A stretch of 64,000 nucleotides of DNA from Micropterus salmoides (Eukaryota; Chordata; Actinopteri; Centrarchiformes; Centrarchidae). The stretch lies in the NCBI RefSeq assembly GCF_014851395.1, contig NW_024041150.1, positions 13,974,137 to 14,038,136 of the forward strand, written 5' to 3'. Positions 14,638 to 24,697 of this stretch are shown here, in pieces; position 1 is the first letter of the stretch, and each line of letters starts with the position of its first letter. The notes below the pieces were generated by a model. That model searched no databases and was not told the DNA's origin. It saw only the letters and a program-made list of their open reading frames with translations. The translations under genes were made by a program, and so were the position numbers.

Positions 14638-16805
14638 GTGAGTAATTTCCCAAATTGAGCAAATTACTGACCGTGAGAATGTTACACATGATTACACACA
14701 AATTTTTAGCTGAAGGACACATTTTTTAAAATGGAAATTAATTTCATGTACATTTTCATTTCAGTCCAATTTAACTTGAAAACAATTGTGCTTGAATGCA
14801 ACTCAAGGGTTTTCAATGTTGCTTTTTCTTGCAGTGTGAGTTCATATACAGAGCAAGATTTGTTCAGTTTGACCACTGTACTGTGACACTGTTCAGGTAA
14901 ATACATTTTCTTATAGTAGTTCATTGGTGTTTTGTATGCAGAAGTATGGTCTTAAAATAGGTTTTGTCTAATGGTGATACTGTTATGTTTACATCACCCA
15001 TAACAAACGGCAACAGAATCATCCCATATTTTTATTTGACATATGGTTTTATGAAACAGGAGTGTCCAAATTCGAGCCGATGGAACTGAAGCAGAGCTGC
15101 AGGTTGTGTTCAATCAGAAAACTCGTTCTGCAGAACTCCCACAGAACAGTGTCGTTGCTCAAACCTTAGTAGAAGCTGTGAGTAATACCAACAACAGCTT
15201 CAATGTGACCATAAATCCCAACAGAGTCAAAATAATAGGTAAGTAAACACAACACAATGTATTGCTCTAATCAGTATGTAAAACATTTACCTCTTAACCT
15301 TCCTGTAAAATTCATGCAAAACACCTATTCAAGGCATATCCAAAGTAAATTGAATGTAGTTAAACCATTTGGAGTATATGAATGGTTCTGGGCTTCTTTG
15401 AAAGATAACACTCTGGAGTGTCTAACCCAAAAGTCATGATTGTAAGTGCTACTGGAATTGATTAATATAAGTTTAAACACACTAAAAAATGCTTGCTAAT
15501 AAATGCATGTAGACAACTATAGCTGGAACTTATTAGCTGGAAAACACTGTAGGGCCTCGGCATAAAGCCTTACCTAGTCCAAGTTTAAATTTCATACCAA
15601 TACCATGAAGAAATGACTAATTTACACAGGTTTTTCTAAGTGTGTGTCTTAGTGTATTTTTTCTAAAATGGCATCGCCCCTTGCCGGCAGGCGGCTGCTG
15701 CTGCATCGCTCCATATCAGCCGGTAGTCTGACGTAGATGTGGTTTTTTGCTGGTAGATCATGAACTTCCTGTTTAAAGCATGATATTGTTAATTTCAGAA
15801 TTTTATTGGTTGCACAAAGTGCCAGTCATCGGCACAATTACTTGCAATTGGCTCAGCCTACCCACGAAATAATAGGGGCTGGCCCTTCCTTACAGCGCGG
15901 GATGTCGTTGGCTATTGAAGGTTGTGAAAGGGACGTGAGCTGTTATTGGGTCTGATTTGGTATCACTCTAGAGTTCAGCGGCTAATTTGAATACAAGCTA
16001 TCGTAGTTGTTTACATTCAAATCGAAGTTATTACGGTTACAATGACATACGAGCCACGTCTGCCGGCAAATATAAAACGATCCGGCTGCAGTCCCTGGGG
16101 ATTTATTGATGGAATAATGTGTTTTGGAGTAAATATTTTTACTGGATTGGATTGTCTGGACCTTTGACAACTTAACAACCGTTTTTGTTGGAATATAATC
16201 GACCGGTGCATTACTATGAGGCATACAGTATATGAGGTATACACGAGATTCATCAAAAAAACTGTGTTCAGTGTTGGACAGTTTAATCCATCTTTCTGTT
16301 CAACACTGTGGCATGACAAGCTTTTTTTAAGCTACCTTGTATTCAGCCAGAATATGTGTAATGTAAATTGTTATTAACTGTAAGATGTTTGACATTAGCA
16401 ACTTCGAACTAGACAAGAAGCTAAAACGTCTACCGAGCCAACTCTTTCTATGGCCTTTATGATTAGTGAAACTGGCACCAAAGTCATTTTTACAAATATA
16501 AACAAATCATTTTTGGTTTGAATTCTTATTAATTTATTCTTTTTAAATGTTTTACAGCAGGTCCAGTTCCATCTACAACTACCACATCTACAAATGCTGC
16601 ACCAATCACCGTGAATGGCACCCGTAAGCTATATTGTGTTCTACTTCTTCAAAAATGTCAAAATGTTGAACAACTGTTTATTTAACTAATGTTTTGTTTA
16701 CTTTTTACCGAATTTACAGAATCAAGTGGAGTGAGCCACAAGATCAGTCTCGTTACTGCATCCTGCCTGGTACTGTTGTCATGGATACTATCAAGCCAGC
16801 AATAG
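1..16805 (+). CDS. Left mucin-like gene: Thr-rich repeat array + SEA domain + GPI-type C-terminus (5' partial)
   Basis: The gene lies on the + strand with its 5' end outside the window. Visible coding exons are 1-14637, 14835-14896, 15060-15238, 16558-16623 and 16720-16805, with stop TAG at 16803-16805. All introns have GT/AG ends and the phases agree (0, 2, 1, 1). The product is a long array rich in Thr, Glu, Ala and Pro, suited to dense O-glycosylation, followed by one SEA-like domain, a short linker and a C-terminus ending in a hydrophobic stretch (TASCLVLLSWIL) four residues before the stop. With no basic cytoplasmic tail, I infer a GPI-attachment signal rather than a transmembrane anchor. 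The signal peptide is not visible but is present in the paralogue at 46951-51301 (-). Compared with that paralogue, the second SEA domain is missing. It is probably an epithelial surface mucin of a teleost. I cannot assign an orthologous name. Confidence 0.85.
2180..2679. other. Assembly gap, 500 N
   Basis: Exactly 500 N inside the repeat array. The identical size of the second gap (49586-50085) points to a placeholder of unknown true length. Confidence 0.99.
4807..7786 (+). repeat. Higher-order repeat within the mucin array (about 1.0 kb blocks)
   Basis: The marker CCTGCTCCAATTGAAGC recurs at about 841, 3474, 4381, 4807, 5821, 6349, 6770 and 7787, with a near match around 1842. The block 4807-5820 (1014 bp) and the block 6770-7786 (1017 bp) encode nearly the same order of variant units, with rare variants (TKPAP, ILAP, EEKTPAP, ALTITEA) in the same places. 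This shows recent duplication of a multi-unit segment rather than only single-unit slippage. Confidence 0.75.
14835..14896 (+). CDS. Left mucin gene, SEA exon 2
   Basis: A 62-nt exon between TTTCTTGCAG and GTAAATAC. It encodes CEFIYRARFVQFDHCTVTLF and starts in phase 0. The right gene has an exon of exactly the same length at 49092-49153 with few substitutions. It carries two Cys residues that may pair within the SEA fold. Confidence 0.9.
15060..15238 (+). CDS. Left mucin gene, SEA exon 3
   Basis: A 179-nt exon between ATGAAACAG and GTAAGTAA. It encodes the second half of the SEA-like domain (ADGTEAELQVVF, then PQNSVVAQTLVEAVSNTN and NVTINPNRVKII). The right gene has a 179-nt counterpart at 48760-48938 that is nearly identical. 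The usual SEA autoproteolysis motif (G-SVVV type) is not seen at the expected turn; ADGTEAELQ lies there instead. Potential N-glycosylation sites are NNS and NVT. Confidence 0.9.
15288..16255. other. Intron segment present only in the left gene (about 1 kb)
   Basis: The intron after 15238 matches the right gene's intron from the donor through AAAACATTT, then diverges, and matching resumes at about 16255 (AAAAAAACTG...GACAGTTTAATC). The extra DNA holds no reading frame I trust and no recognised element. It includes a GC-rich patch around 15670-15730. Confidence 0.6.
16558..16623 (+). CDS. Left mucin gene, fused linker exon (remnant of two exons)
   Basis: A 66-nt exon. Its start (CAGGTCCAGTTCCATCTAC) matches the start of the right gene's 155-nt exon at 48283-48437. 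Its end (AATCACCGTGAATGGC then CCC|GTAAGC) matches the end of the right gene's 149-nt exon at 47133-47281. The material between them in the right gene, which encodes nearly all of the second SEA domain, is absent. Phase is 1 in and 1 out, so the frame is kept. A tandem acceptor (ACAGCAG) allows a start at 16558 or 16561. Confidence 0.8.
16720..16805 (+). CDS. Left mucin gene, last coding exon (GPI-type signal)
   Basis: Acceptor AATTTACAG at 16711-16719; stop TAG at 16803-16805. It encodes QSSGVSHKISLVTASCLVLL, then SWILSSQQ. The small-residue cluster SSG is a plausible omega site and is followed by a short spacer and a hydrophobic tail that ends almost at the stop. This layout is that of a GPI-attachment signal (inference from known rules). 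The right gene has the same exon with K to N and V to I changes. Confidence 0.85.
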
Positions 16806-17665
16806 CATCAGTGCTGATTACCATTTGAATTGCCAGCAGACTATGACTGCCATTACTGGTATGAACAAGGACTTTGTTGTCGGTAAAAATCCAAGATTCA
16901 TGATGGTCTTTGCTCTTGTATGTAGAATGACACAGCCAACTTTAAGCACCTGGCCCATTGAATCATCACTACAATAACAACCTAAACAAAATAACAATAC
17001 TGTCTGTTAAGCCCTGGGATGTCAGAAATGGTTGCACTCTTTCACTTTTTATATAAAATGTAATGTATAAATGCATCTTGCTTCTCTGAGCACTGTGCTA
17101 TAGCAATATTTAACTTTCAGTACTATTTCTGTTCTTAAGTCATGTTAAACAAGTAAAATCAGCCACACTGGAAAGTAAAAATCACCTTCACCATTGTCTG
17201 AATGCATTTTATTTTGAAACGTGCAGATTGAGAAATTCAAATGTGAGATGTCTGTGAAGTTAGTTGTCATCAACACAGGTCATTTTACAAGCAAAGATGA
17301 TTCAAAATGGTGTTGTTTTACTCTGACCTTCAAACTATCTAAACCTTTCTGTAACTTTCAAAAGCATGTGAAATTTATGTTGAGGTTTCATTTAGTGTAC
17401 ACATTGTATTTATGTAATCACATATAGCTATATTCTGCGAGACTATTGTGGTTTGTATAATTTCTATCAGAAACTTTACAATGATCAGAATGCACATTAT
17501 TTTGTGAATTTAAATTGACTCTAGTGTGATGTTTTGCAATTTTTGATGAGTAAACAGAAAATGTATCAGGGCATGTTTAACCTTCCACAACTCGTGTAAA
17601 ATTGAAACACCTATCCTTTTGTGTCTGAAACTTGATTTTGATTAAAGGCTGCGGTTGCTTCTTAC
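16806..17665 (+). other. Left mucin gene 3'UTR
   Basis: Non-coding sequence after the stop that stays highly similar to the reverse complement of 46100-46950. The small reading frames here (for example around 17221-17427) occur in both copies as part of the UTR and have no protein signature. The end is set by an ATTAAA signal at 17641. Confidence 0.65.
17641..17646 (+). promoter_or_regulatory. Poly(A) signal ATTAAA, left mucin gene
   Basis: ATTAAA in TTTTGATTAAAGGCTGCGG, conserved in the right gene (46124-46129 on the - strand). It is a common variant of AATAAA. Confidence 0.5.
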
Positions 17666-17879
17666 TCACTAGATTGGTAGGAGCAGAAGTAGCAAATGAT
17701 TGATGGCTTGATGGCAAAACACGACGGAAAAAGTCACAAAATACACTAGAGACTTCACGATAGAGAAGTTTGGCTGAGAGTAACTTTACCACTGAGTAGA
17801 CGGAGAAATCTAGCGATGAGGGGCAGGAGAGTCTTTGAGCAAGCAGTTGATAAGTAGATTGCAATCAGGATGGAGATTC

Positions 17880-18060
17880 AGTTTTTGCACCCTTCCTCTG
17901 AACGCCCTCCCTAGCCACATCCAACAAGCTAACTTTATGCCATCTTTGAAACAAGCCCTCAAAACCCACCTTTTCAAGTCTACATTCCCCAGTTAACTTT
18001 GTTCCCTTCTCTCCCGTCCATGTTCTTAAATCTAATTTATTATTAATATTATTAACTGTC
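17880..18060 (+). mobile_element. LINE ORF2 3'-end remnant
   Basis: One frame reads SLKQALKTHLFKSTFPS before a stop. This resembles the C-terminal end of L2/CR1-like fish LINE proteins (compare SLLKTYFYRRDF at 45.7 kb). It is followed by an AT-rich TTATTATTAATATTATT tail. It is short and degenerate, so the family is uncertain. Confidence 0.4.
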
Positions 18061-18504
18061 ACAAGCCAGCTCTTAAACCGTGACAAAAAGGAGGTGAGAC
18101 AACAGGCACAAGCATGCAAAAGATTTATTATAAAAGTTAAAGAAAGGTCAAATAATCACCAAAAATATGCAGTGTGGCAAAGTATGACTATCAGTTGTTT
18201 CAGCAGTGAATGGATGAGTGAGATGTGTGTGTTTGTGTGTTGTCAGGATAAACCAAAAGAAAGACACAGTATAGACCTGGTAAGACGCCAGCCCAGGAGG
18301 AGAGAGAACAAAAGAATGATCATTCTTCCTAAATAAGCTCTGAAGGTAGAGCTGCACAGCTCAATCAGCCTATTGCAGGAGAAGGAAGCAGGAAGGGGAG
18401 GGGTCGTAACATAACACAAACACATTTTCACACAAGGGAGGAGGGAAAAGTGAAAACGCAGTAGAATAAATGGACCTGCCTTACTCTCTGTACCATGCGA
18501 CCAC
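18061..18504. other. No gene recognised
   Basis: Unassigned sequence. The short reading frames on both strands show no family signature. Confidence 0.5.
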
Positions 18505-18745
18505 ACTTTTTCTAGTCTGAACAACATTCCAATGTCGTTGCTGTAGATCCTGGTAGTGTGGATCAGTGAGTTGATGTCTCACTCATTTCTGGCATACAGC
18601 TTGATGTCATCCATGTAGAGGAGGTGACTGATGGTTGTTCCACTTTGGAACCGGTATCCGTAGCTAGTCTTTGTGATGATCTGGCTGAGGGGGTTCAGGC
18701 CTATGCAGAACAGCAGTGGTATGGCTCTGTTCTGGGATCTCCCTG
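18505..18745 (-). pseudogene. Non-LTR reverse transcriptase remnant with YMDD motif
   Basis: Read on the - strand: PLLFCIGLNPLSQIITK, then SHLLYMDDIKLYARNE, then a stop (TGA, probably from CGA), then DINSLIHTTRIYSNDIGM in the same frame. YMDD is the catalytic aspartate motif of reverse transcriptases. The wording resembles fish R2/R4-type site-specific or related LINEs (recognition from memory, family uncertain). The upstream part is replaced by unrelated sequence with two near-palindromic CATGTGTGTACATGG-like stretches (18750-18830). It is a dead fragment. Confidence 0.6.
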
Positions 18746-18815
18746 CAGCTCCCCACCCTTCCACATGCCTATGTGGAAAGCATAAGTTAAGGAGAGCACC
18801 TCCCTGCCCTTCCAT

Positions 18816-19965
18816 GTGTGTACATGGAAAGCCAGAGGCTGAGAGCAGCAGTAAAGAACTCCTGTACAGAACAGAGCAGGCATTTGCGATTTACATATTT
18901 AATCAGATATGAGATGAGCACTGAAGCATGGTGTTAAATGGGGTGGTGTTAAATGGGCCATCTTGGCAGTGCATCACTGCGCGTCACTCCCGGATAACCA
19001 AAAATGGTCAAAGAGGCGGGTCGTGGGTGGAGCTGAGGTGACGGGTTACTGAAACCACTCCCGCCCAGCTCGATGTGAATGAGTTAGTTCAGGCTAAGGA
19101 ACTAATGCTGTATGCTACTCTGCTGCGTCAGCAGAGGTAACGTTAGCTTCTAAATCCTCTGAGCTGTATGGTGGAGGTTGGAACTTGTGGCCATGTTGTT
19201 ACCAGTCTATGGTCGTTACTAGCTTACAGTCAATGTAAGATACCTCAAAATATTAAAATAACTATGTATCTGTTATTGACATTTACTTAGCACTCCCTGT
19301 CTTTACCTCTTACTGAAAAGCTAATCGTATAACACAGATAAAACATGAAAAATTAAAGCTGAACTCTAGCTAAAGAACATCAGTCTAGTATAAGTTGAAT
19401 TGAAAATACTCCCAAACATGTTTCACATGAAATGATGAAAAGTAATTATGCAGCGTATTTCTGTGTGTGCAGGAGCATTTTTGCTTTCTACCTTATATTT
19501 TAAGATAAATAAGGAGCCATTCACCCAGTAACAGAGCCTGAATCTGAAGAGCGCCTTATTTGCTGCTCGGATGTAAGTCTAGTTTAAACACAGAAGCATG
19601 TGAACACCTCCAAACCATCCTGTGGGTAAGCGATGAAACAAAGAATGATCTGCACATTAAGTATGAATCCCACTAAGTGTTTTTTATTGTGAAGTTTCAA
19701 ACTGAGATCTCAGAGCACTTGTAGTAAATAGGTGCATCTATACAATGTAAGCCACATAAGACCTTCTCAGAGTTAGCAATAAATGACACCTCATACAAGG
19801 CTTCAAAACTATTGTGGGCAGATAATTTTTTGTTTTTTCCAACAGAGTAACTTCTCAGTGAATATCACATTTGTCTCTTAAAGAGATGTCAAAATAAAAC
19901 AGTATGTAACATCAACCTTTCATTTTTTACTTTCTACCAACATATGCAAAATGTCATAACCTATA
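18816..19965. other. No gene recognised
   Basis: Unassigned intergenic DNA with a GC-richer patch near 18980-19080 (CGGATAACCAAAAATGG), then AT-rich sequence. No open frame with a family signature, RNA gene or element boundary was identified. Confidence 0.5.
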
Positions 19966-19971
19966 AATACC

Positions 19972-20600
19972 TGTTAGGGTGGCAGTGTCCTGGTCTTTCT
20001 CCTTTTTTTGTCTGTGATTCAGTTTTTTTCCCTGGTTTTCTCTGTTCTCTGCCTGCCTCCCTGTGTCTCCTCCCCTGTGTGTTCTCTCTCTCTCTCCCCC
20101 TCCGCTCCTGAGCCCAGCCAACAACCCGCACCTGCACCTCGTCAGGAACCTCCCCAATCTGCCACACCTGCCAGTAATCAACCTCATCTCAGCAAGTATT
20201 TCAACCCCGGTTCTCCACACCAACTTCGCTTGCTCGTCGTTGCTCCCAACCTGGTGCCAACCGCTCAAGCTCTGGTTTAAGTGATCGCTGTTTTCCAGTC
20301 CGTGGTTGTTCCTTGTGTTAACTCTGTCTCTCTGCTTTCCCTCCCAGGTTCACTCACCCTCATCCTCCATTCCGTTGGCTGGGTTCCCGGTCCGGTCCTC
20401 TCCTCTCAGGCTTCTTCCACGGCGCCCTCCTGGCTCCCCCCGCTCCTTGCCTCACCGTCTGCTCCTTGGTCCTCCGTGTCCACATCCTCTGCCGTCGACC
20501 TCTCCTCTATCACCTCTTCCCTAGCCCCTCTGTAAACCCTCAATAAACCTCCTTCCCTCTGAGCGTTGTGCTTGGGTCCGTTCTGTCCAGTCTTACAACA
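19972..20600 (+). mobile_element. Solo LTR (629 bp) with 6-bp target-site duplication
   Basis: It begins TGTTAGGG and ends CTTACAACA (TGTT...AACA inverted termini). It is flanked by AATACC on both sides (19966-19971 and 20601-20606). The interior is pyrimidine-rich with AATAAA at 20542-20547 near the 3' side. No internal retroelement genes lie beside it, so it is a solo LTR left by recombination. The long reading frames across 20008-20535 come from its pyrimidine bias and are not genes. Probably a Ty3/gypsy-type LTR, but this cannot be settled from the LTR alone. Confidence 0.7.
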
Positions 20601-20606
20601 AATACC

Positions 20607-21329
20607 ATCTTCATATTAAAAGGTTACAAATGTAAAAGTAGTTTTGTATGACTTGAAAAAAAGTGTTGTAAGAGTTATTATAATGATGATTAGTGATGGT
20701 GAGATGAAGCTTTATGAAGCATTGAAGCTTTCCATCCAATTGGTTCACTCATGGGCCGAAGCTTCACGGTGCCAAAGAGTGGACAATAAATATAAAACAG
20801 GCAGAGTGATTATAACAGCAACAAAGCTTTGGTGTGTGAAGCTTTGAATTGAATAAATTAATGAATGAATGAATGAATTTTCGTGATGCCAATACATAAA
20901 TCATTAGCTTTTTAATAATGACAGAGTCAGAAGGAAAGTGGAAACAAAGGAGAGGGTTATGATAACTTGGTTTGTGACTTAAGATAATAGAGACAACATT
21001 TTATTCATCTTTATTTAAAAATAACCCTTCCACAGTGCTGGGCTTCAGGCGGTTACTTTTTTGGAGATGATTTCACCTGCTTTAGAAAATTATTATTAGG
21101 GTAATATGGGGTAAGAGTTTAATTCTTACCAAAGCCACAAAATGTCAACACTTTCTTTTCCTCTATTATTATTTGATCAAAGCAATTCTGACATAAGTTG
21201 ATCAACTTTTTTAATCATTTAAAATGAGCTGTAGATAAAATCTAATTGTGTTCAAGTTCAAAAGTCTACAAAATGTTGAGGAGGGTCCGTTGCATTTTGC
21301 TGCTCAAAGGTCGGCAATTGCCTTATAGT
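20607..21329. other. Non-coding; DNA-transposon end-like segment at 20691-20850
   Basis: TAGTGATGGTGAGATGAAGC at 20691 followed by several GAAGCTT motifs resembles hAT-type non-autonomous ends. A (GAAT)n microsatellite lies at about 20862-20877. The rest is AT-rich with nothing recognised. Confidence 0.35.
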
Positions 21330-22902
21330 GTTGTGTGGTTCAAAGAACGTTTCGTTCATAAGACCTAATCGTGTATATGACTCGGGAGGAACGGGTTGTC
21401 TCAGTGAGTGATTCGTTTATTTTCACACATGCGTGAAGGATCTGGGACTCTTACGATCACTCGTCACACGGCAGCTGCATGGGCTCCGTCAGCACAGGAA
21501 ACAGAGTTGATTAGTTCACGACTCTCACTGTGGGTCTGATTGAGTCGTTCATTTGTCACGTGACAGCTCGGCTACAGTGCTGTGGTAAGCAGGCAGCACA
21601 GGAAACAGAACTGATTAGGTCACGACTCTCAACTGTGGGTCTCTAGGTGTCTGAGACGTTCATTTGTCACGTGACAGCTACTGTGGAGCAGGAAGGAACG
21701 ACTCGTCTTGTGACTCAGTCTTTCGTTCACTCGGCAGGCTGAGTGACTGACAGCGCCGGAGAATGAGAGGCAGGTCGGCTGTCAGGTAACAGTCACTGGA
21801 CTGACATTATATCTAATATCTATTTTGTGACATTTAATAAAACATAACGTTATTACAGCGCAGTGATGTTGTGCTAAGTTATAGTTTTAACACAGCCGTA
21901 CTGTAACTTTAGTCCTGCTAGTGTTTAGCATTACAACTAACAGCTGATGAGAGTTGTTCTTTGTCAGCTTCACTTCAGAGCCCTGACAGGGTTCTACCTG
22001 GAGCCAAATTACCTCCGAGGTTGTCTCCTCTCCAAAACAAACAGACCCGGTCATTATAACATTAAAGCCATGTTACAACGTTAACGTTAGCCCTGTAAAC
22101 AGCTAACAGCTGATCCAGGTCTGCCAGAGAACACAACGTAACTTTTCCATTTTATTTAATAGAGCCGTACTGTTGTTTCACTGCTCCTGACTGGTGAACA
22201 ACATGCAGTGTTTGACAGCGATGTGCTCATGTGTGTTTCTCTGTCTGCAGAATCAAGACCTGATGTGGCCCATTCTGCGTCCAGACCTGCCGAACTGCTG
22301 CGTTGATAAGTGTTTATTTCTCTGTTCCTCTCTGTGCTGGAGTTCTTTAAGAACTTGGTGGCTCGATCCAGATTATTATTAAATTGGTTGAATTTTAATA
22401 AGAGTGTGTTTATTCATATAGTGTATATATATCAAGCTTATTACTTCAGTATATTTACTGCACATCTGATATTAGATATAGAGCCCTTTAGAGATAATAT
22501 TATAATAATAATAGTATTATATACATAAGCCTTTATATGGCTGGTCTGGTTGTATACTACTTGGGAAAGATTGTGAAAATGGAAGGATTTAGCAGGTGGT
22601 GATTACATATTGACAACATATTTCTGTGATTTTTTACATGGTTTGAATTTGGTTGTGGGCCCAGGGGGGTTTATATAATGATGATATACAGTAATCTAGA
22701 GGTGAATTTGTGCATTATACTTTGTCAAATAAAGCAAGCCAGGCAGCCTTCCGTGTTTGAGAAAGGCACTGTTTTTTAATCGCCCACTACACACTACTTA
22801 ACCAGCCTAGTTCTGAAATGACTCAAAAAAAGATTAGTTAATTTTAATGAACGAGATTTAAATGAACGAGTCTGTCAAAAGATTCGAACTCGCCATCACT
22901 AT
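21330..22902 (+). mobile_element. Probable hAT-like non-autonomous element, right end at 22902
   Basis: The right end reads GAACTCGCCATCACTA (22887-22902), an hAT-style terminus. The interior has repeated TTCGTTCATTTGTCACGTGAC-like stretches and TAACGTTAGC motifs. No transposase frame is visible. The left boundary is not defined. The similar TAGTGATGG end at 20691 does not share a flanking duplication with this end. Confidence 0.35.
21491..21690 (+). repeat. Two-copy tandem repeat, period about 104 bp
   Basis: GCACAGGAAACAGA..GATTAG.TCACGACTCTC...GTTCATTTGTCACGTGACAGCT occurs at about 21491-21575 and again at about 21595-21680 with small differences. Confidence 0.7.
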
Positions 22903-23092
22903 TGCCTTAGGCCCCAAGCTACCAAGGGCCCCGTAAAATGCCTCATAAACTTATGGTTACGATTTGTTGGCTAACCCCCCCCCCCCAGTCCCCACTACAT
23001 TTGACTATTCCATTATCCTACTGTGCATCTGCGTGTGTTTGTAAACAAACGGCTCAGCATGCTGTAAGCTGTAGGCTACAGACGGCTGAAAA

Positions 23093-23165
23093 ATGAAGCG
23101 AAGCTACCAAAGTGGTTCTAAAAAAAGGAGAAAGTGGGAGGAAGTTTCCAAAGGTAACAACATTT
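23093..23165 (+). pseudogene. hAT (ZMYM-type) transposase N-terminus remnant
   Basis: The frame from ATG at 23093 reads MKRSYQSGSKKRRKWEEVSK and then decays to stops. A start rich in Lys/Arg with an SG-KKRK pattern is typical of ZMYM-like hAT transposases in fish. Sequence up to 23400 continues without a usable frame. A C13-type homopolymer run lies at about 22975-22987. Confidence 0.4.
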
Positions 23166-23620
23166 TTCACGATGGCTACTGACAACACTAACATTAATGT
23201 TACTAATGAGCAGCAAGAAGCCGGTACTTGCGCTAGCAATACTAAAGAGGAGTAAAACTGGTAAAGAGGAGCTACCCACCGGCAGATCCTTCGACTGGAG
23301 ATGGTAATGGAACTGCCACTTTCACTGTCCATGATGACAACTATGGCAATGACGAAGATGGTGATACACATAATTCTCAGCAACTAGAGCCCGTGAGTAG
23401 CAGTGTGGAGAGTTCCCAAAACTGTCAAAGAATGTTCCCACACCCTGCTTGTCAATATAGATAGCGACCCAGTGTTATCCTCCCAGGTGGGAGGGGTCTG
23501 TGTTTACCACCAACATGGCGGGTCTCTTTTTAATAACTGATTTAGGTCACTAGCAAATACTCCAAGAAAGGCACCTTGCTTCACTACCTAATCAAGCACT
23601 TTTGACAGTTCTATTGTATT
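23166..23620. other. No gene recognised (possible decayed hAT interior)
   Basis: This may continue the decayed hAT sequence. No open frame with a signature was found. Confidence 0.4.
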
Positions 23621-24690
23621 CAATCAGAATCAGAATCAGTTTTATTGCCAGGTATGTGTACACATACGAGCAATTTGACTCAGGATTGTATATTGCTCAC
23701 GATGTGCTTACTTATACAATAATAAAATAATAATATAATAATAATAAAATAAAATCAGACACAAACTACAGAATAGACAACACTAACATACACACTATGA
23801 ACAAAACAATATAGACATATTGACAAATAGTGCAGTAATCAGAGTGCAAAGGATGCAAGAGTAAACTATTCTCATTATGTACATGTTGAAGGTGGATATG
23901 ATATGCAGGTACACATACACATATGCATACATGTACACATGTACACAGTGTGATGGAGCATAGTACAAAGGATGCTGGAAAAAATTAATAAGACTTATGA
24001 CCTTATGACCTGAGGTAGGTGTATTGGTATACAGTATATACAATATGACATAGTATTAACATAGCATGAACAGCACTGAAATAGAGAATGGTGAATCCTC
24101 TGCTGGGCCTCCTTGATGATAGTGTCAGTGCTGGGCTCCCACTTTTGGTCCTGGGATATATTGGAACCCAGAAACCTGAAGGATTCCACAGCAGACACAG
24201 GGCTGTTGAGTATGGTGATGGGGCTCAGAGTGGGGGGGCTCCTCCTGAAGTCCACAGTCATCTCCACAGTTTTGAGCGTGTTAAGCTCTAGGTTGTTCTG
24301 ACCGCACCAGAGAGCCAGCTGATCAACCTCCCGTCTGTAGGCCGACTCATCACCGTCCCGGATGAGACCGTTGTGTCGTCAGCGAACTTCAGGAGTTTGA
24401 CAGATGGGTCTCCGGAGGTGCAGTCGTTGGTGTAGAGGGAGAAGAGCAGTGGGGAGAGCACACACCCCTGGGGGGCACCAGTGCTAATAGTCCGGGTGCT
24501 GGATGTGATGTTCTCCAGCCTCACCTGCTGACTCCTGTCAGTCAGGAAGTCTGTGATCCACTGACAGGTGGAGGCTGGCACAGTGAGCTGGGTGAGTTTG
24601 GTGCTGAGGATGTCCGGGATGATGGTGTTGAACACCGAGCTGAAGTCCACGAACAGGATCCTAGCGTATGTCCCTGGAGAGTCGAGGTGT
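23621..24690 (-). mobile_element. LINE copy A: truncated and internally deleted non-LTR retrotransposon
   Basis: On the - strand the sequence reads DSPGTYARILFVDFSSVFNT, TGAPQGCVLSPLLFSLYTND and LLKFADDTTV, the fingers/palm motifs of an APE-type LINE reverse transcriptase (Rex1/CR1-like; clade uncertain). An 8-base loss after FADDTTV shifts the frame relative to copy B (28936-30440). The following block (ELNTLKTVEMTVDFRRSPP, FRFLGSNISQD) continues in another frame. About 0.45 kb of ORF2 3' sequence present in copy B is missing. The element ends at 23621 in an (AATCAG)n-type tail. Its 5' end abuts the Polinton-like remnant at about 24690. Confidence 0.8.
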
Positions 24691-24697
24691 TGGTGAT

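Larger units (their letters stand above)
14500..17740 (+). repeat. Left arm of the inverted duplication
   Basis: From the last non-repetitive part of the mucin exon to about 17740, this strand matches the reverse complement of about 45985-49585 across exons, introns, 3'UTR and downstream flank (for example GGTAGGAGCAGAAG and GGCTTGATGGCAAAACAC). The arms differ by the SEA2 deletion and the intron segment 15288-16255. Confidence 0.85.

Noticed and set aside
17221..17427. Conserved short frame found in both arms (also 46333-46539)
   Set aside because: It lies in the duplicated 3'UTR. Conservation is explained by recent duplication of the whole segment, and no family signature was seen.
20008..20535. 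Pro/Ser/Leu-rich + strand frames
   Set aside because: They lie inside the solo LTR and arise from its pyrimidine bias.
20691..22902. A single hAT element spanning both TAGTGATGG-type ends
   Set aside because: The 8-bp flanks (ATGATGAT and TTGCCTTA) do not match, so two separate pieces are more likely.
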